A stretch of DNA of 64,000 bases from Granulicella rosea (lineage in GTDB: Bacteria > Acidobacteriota > Terriglobia > Terriglobales > Acidobacteriaceae), in the NCBI RefSeq assembly GCF_900188085.1, contig NZ_FZOU01000012.1, positions 1 through 64,000 of the forward strand. Reading direction: 5' to 3'. Both the position numbers and the translations under genes were made by a program. Positions 63,401-64,000 of the stretch are shown here, piece by piece; position 1 is the stretch's first letter, and the number at the start of each line of letters is the position of its first letter. The notes beneath the pieces are model-generated. The model did no database searches. It had not been told where the DNA came from and was given only the letters and a program-made list of their open reading frames with translations.

Positions 63401-63901
63401 CTGGGCGGCTGGATGATCACCGGCACTGGCCGTTACCAGGGCGGCACGCGGCTTACCCCGCAGGGCACCGATACGCTGGGCGTCGCGGGCAAGGCCGAGT
63501 ATGCGGGCTATCCGATCCTCTATCCGCACACGCAGGTCGCATGGTGGGAGCCGCTCAATCCGGGCAACATCGCGAACGTCTATGCGCCCGCGCCGGGACA
63601 GATCGGCAACGTGCCGAACGGCCTGATCGCCGGACCGAACTACGTCGACCTCGACGTGTCCATGCGCAAGACCTTCAACTTTACCGAGCGGTATCGCCTG
63701 ACGGTGAACTTCGATGGATTCAACGTGTTGAACCATCCGAACTTCAACTCGCCGACGGTCAATGTGAACAGCGCGACGACGGTCTCCGATACGCAGAACG
63801 TATCGGCGACCAACACGGCCGGCCACGACTACTCGTATCTGGGCATTACCTCCGCGAATCGTCCGCGTAACATTCAGGGCGGTCTCCGGTTCGCCTTCTA
63901 A
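60407..63901 (+). CDS. TonB-dependent receptor, Oar-like, locus 2
   Basis: 1164-aa outer-membrane receptor. The signal peptide (WVFLLLLCAMLTGNALAQS) is followed by a carboxypeptidase-regulatory-like domain (GRISGTVTDASGAVVVGAQITATRTET to about residue 115), then the plug (LALNGRNYLDLLGILPGSVV, SSQFGSAAGPAINVVTRSGTN). A barrel with GGALGGPIMKDKLYFFMGAEW and many later strands ends in NIQGGLRFAF. GTG 60407, ATG 60410 and ATG 60419 are all possible starts; AAGGGG at 60402-60407 best fits the ATG at 60419, but the signal peptide is intact in each. It probably imports rhamnogalacturonan fragments, by neighbourhood. No SusD is seen. Confidence 0.9.
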   Translation: MMQVMQLNQSSPFQVIRVSSFARTWVFLLLLCAMLTGNALAQSDTGRISGTVTDASGAVVVGAQITATRTETAVTTTTTTDKRGEYVFATLQVGHYTITVESPGFASATKEGLELNDNGALNAIFKLQAGATEQMIVTTQVGETVNTSTGEISHVIDGDTVRDLALNGRNYLDLLGILPGSVVMNGGDAMATITSGSTTGIVLNGIRATANGLYIDGVINKDIGSNATQFNNVGIDFVEHVKVETSAFSSQFGSAAGPAINVVTRSGTNSLHGTLFELIRNDLLDASNYFSRSAQQNPNGTYNPIRQHLRFNDFGGALGGPIMKDKLYFFMGAEWKIIAQNTNPSIVTLPLQAQLNGVFPLTTAGACSLSKVPGLGNVPSTCDISNYITPFGHGVQKVFNEVISKATSYAGVACTLTGCSNNGNTIYELPQPFRNHEYLARVDWIINKRHNVYARWIDDTHTTTNPLGDGSLPTTSYHDEGPADNFLFVHNMVVTPNSTNTLSLSALWSSINQQPVGPDWLKSTYGLDYQSLYQGQTPKLGIPYLSLYGYTAFDSDNFLNRSHSTYAQVQDVYTMVEGKHTIKVGGLFGRNRKDQNGKPYFYGNVAFTNASTSLNTSGNALADMLLGNFATYTESASDTYGFFRLWQAAGYVDDTWRIAPKLSLSLGLRFEWMTPWDSQQNNLASFYPEFYDPKAAVTVNSNGTLVAGSGNRYNGLRRAGDGVPNSELFRVPNGQSADVLSVPTIGKRGFYKAQRVIAPRFGFAYDMFGNGTLAFRGGAGLFYDTPQGNVAFSALNSPPYLQSAAVQNGNMDNLAAFSSQLNLSPNGDMYAVSSTQQRAYVYQYNFGIQQQLMAGMFLQITYVGNEARHMLHDPDVNGVDPGVEDAAFQVNQNVNINALRPYKGFGAIYQYRTDADGNYNGLQANLNRRIGKGRFTFAYTWSKSLSTSSADTDVAHIFPFSKTYYYGYTSFDRRNLITTSYIVSSPTFARHNIVMREGLGGWMITGTGRYQGGTRLTPQGTDTLGVAGKAEYAGYPILYPHTQVAWWEPLNPGNIANVYAPAPGQIGNVPNGLIAGPNYVDLDVSMRKTFNFTERYRLTVNFDGFNVLNHPNFNSPTVNVNSATTVSDTQNVSATNTAGHDYSYLGITSANRPRNIQGGLRFAF

Positions 63902-63923
63902 CTTCAAGCCGCAACGTATAAAC

Positions 63924-63948
63924 GCCCCGAGCGCCAGAGCGCCGGGGC
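63924..63948 (+). terminator. Hairpin after the locus 2 TonB receptor
   Basis: GCCCCG and CGGGGC, continued by GCGC and GCGC with a one-base bulge, form a 10-bp stem with a CAGA loop, 23 bases after the stop. No T-run. The remaining 52 bases of the window hold nothing recognisable. Confidence 0.6.
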
Positions 63949-64000
63949 AGGCAATGGGAATGATCTGGGAATGATCTTCGGAGTGAGTCCAATGGTTCGT

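Noticed and set aside
1-64000. tRNA or rRNA genes, or a complete insertion sequence
   Set aside because: I saw no cloverleaf-like sequence, rRNA motif, transposase frame or terminal inverted repeat pair that would support one. A dedicated RNA search could still find a small RNA.

Overview
The window looks like a high-GC acidobacterial genome segment, most likely from the class Terriglobia (inference from gene content and style). The clues are very large Oar-type TonB-dependent receptors with an N-terminal carboxypeptidase-regulatory-like domain, long secreted NHL/Ig-like proteins, many glycan-degrading enzymes, no SusD, and dispersed short palindromic repeats in nearly every intergenic gap. 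A replication module at 39.8-43.2 kb (parA, a parB-like gene, an iteron array and an RPA-type initiator) suggests a megaplasmid or chromid, or an integrated plasmid, even though htpG and hrpB lie nearby.

Layout. 0.1-2.5 kb: LacI regulator divergent from an MFS transporter. 2.7-18.7 kb: a plus-strand glycan locus behind a TTGACA box and a perfect LacI-type operator, holding an NHL lipoprotein, a GH79-like enzyme, a TonB receptor, a 1406-aa NHL/Ig protein, a GH50-like enzyme and a clan GH-A lipoprotein, closed by a 16-bp stem hairpin. 19.0-27.2 kb: a transglutaminase / DUF2126 / circularly permuted ATP-grasp / alpha-E cluster with GTGA and ATGA coupling. 27.3-36.8 kb: HigBA-like toxin-antitoxin pair, hrpB with a coupled 45-aa gene, a GH2 enzyme, htpG, an MscS-type channel and a fragment of a P-loop ATPase gene. 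36.9-39.6 kb: a CBM9-like/PKD protein and a GH28-like enzyme. 39.6-43.8 kb: partition and replication module and a small membrane protein. 43.9-46.4 kb: decayed mobile and toxin-antitoxin genes around an L-rhamnose isomerase gene. 46.5-63.9 kb: a pectin (rhamnogalacturonan I) island with an IclR-HTH/sugar-binding fusion regulator, L-rhamnose mutarotase, CE12 esterase, two PL4-like lyases, a GH2 enzyme, and a second NHL-lipoprotein plus TonB-receptor pair.

How it may work together (inference). PL4 lyases, CE12, GH28 and GH2 enzymes would open and trim rhamnogalacturonan outside the cytoplasm. The TonB receptor with its lipoprotein neighbour would import fragments. RhaM and the rhamnose isomerase would feed L-rhamnose into catabolism; no rhamnulose kinase or aldolase is in the window. 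Similar GAAACGTTTC-like sites lie before the fusion regulator and three promoter regions of this island. The most interesting items are the two lipoprotein/TonB-receptor loci that lack SusD, the transglutaminase/ATP-grasp/alpha-E cluster, the iteron origin with its parS-like palindromes, and the fusion regulator.
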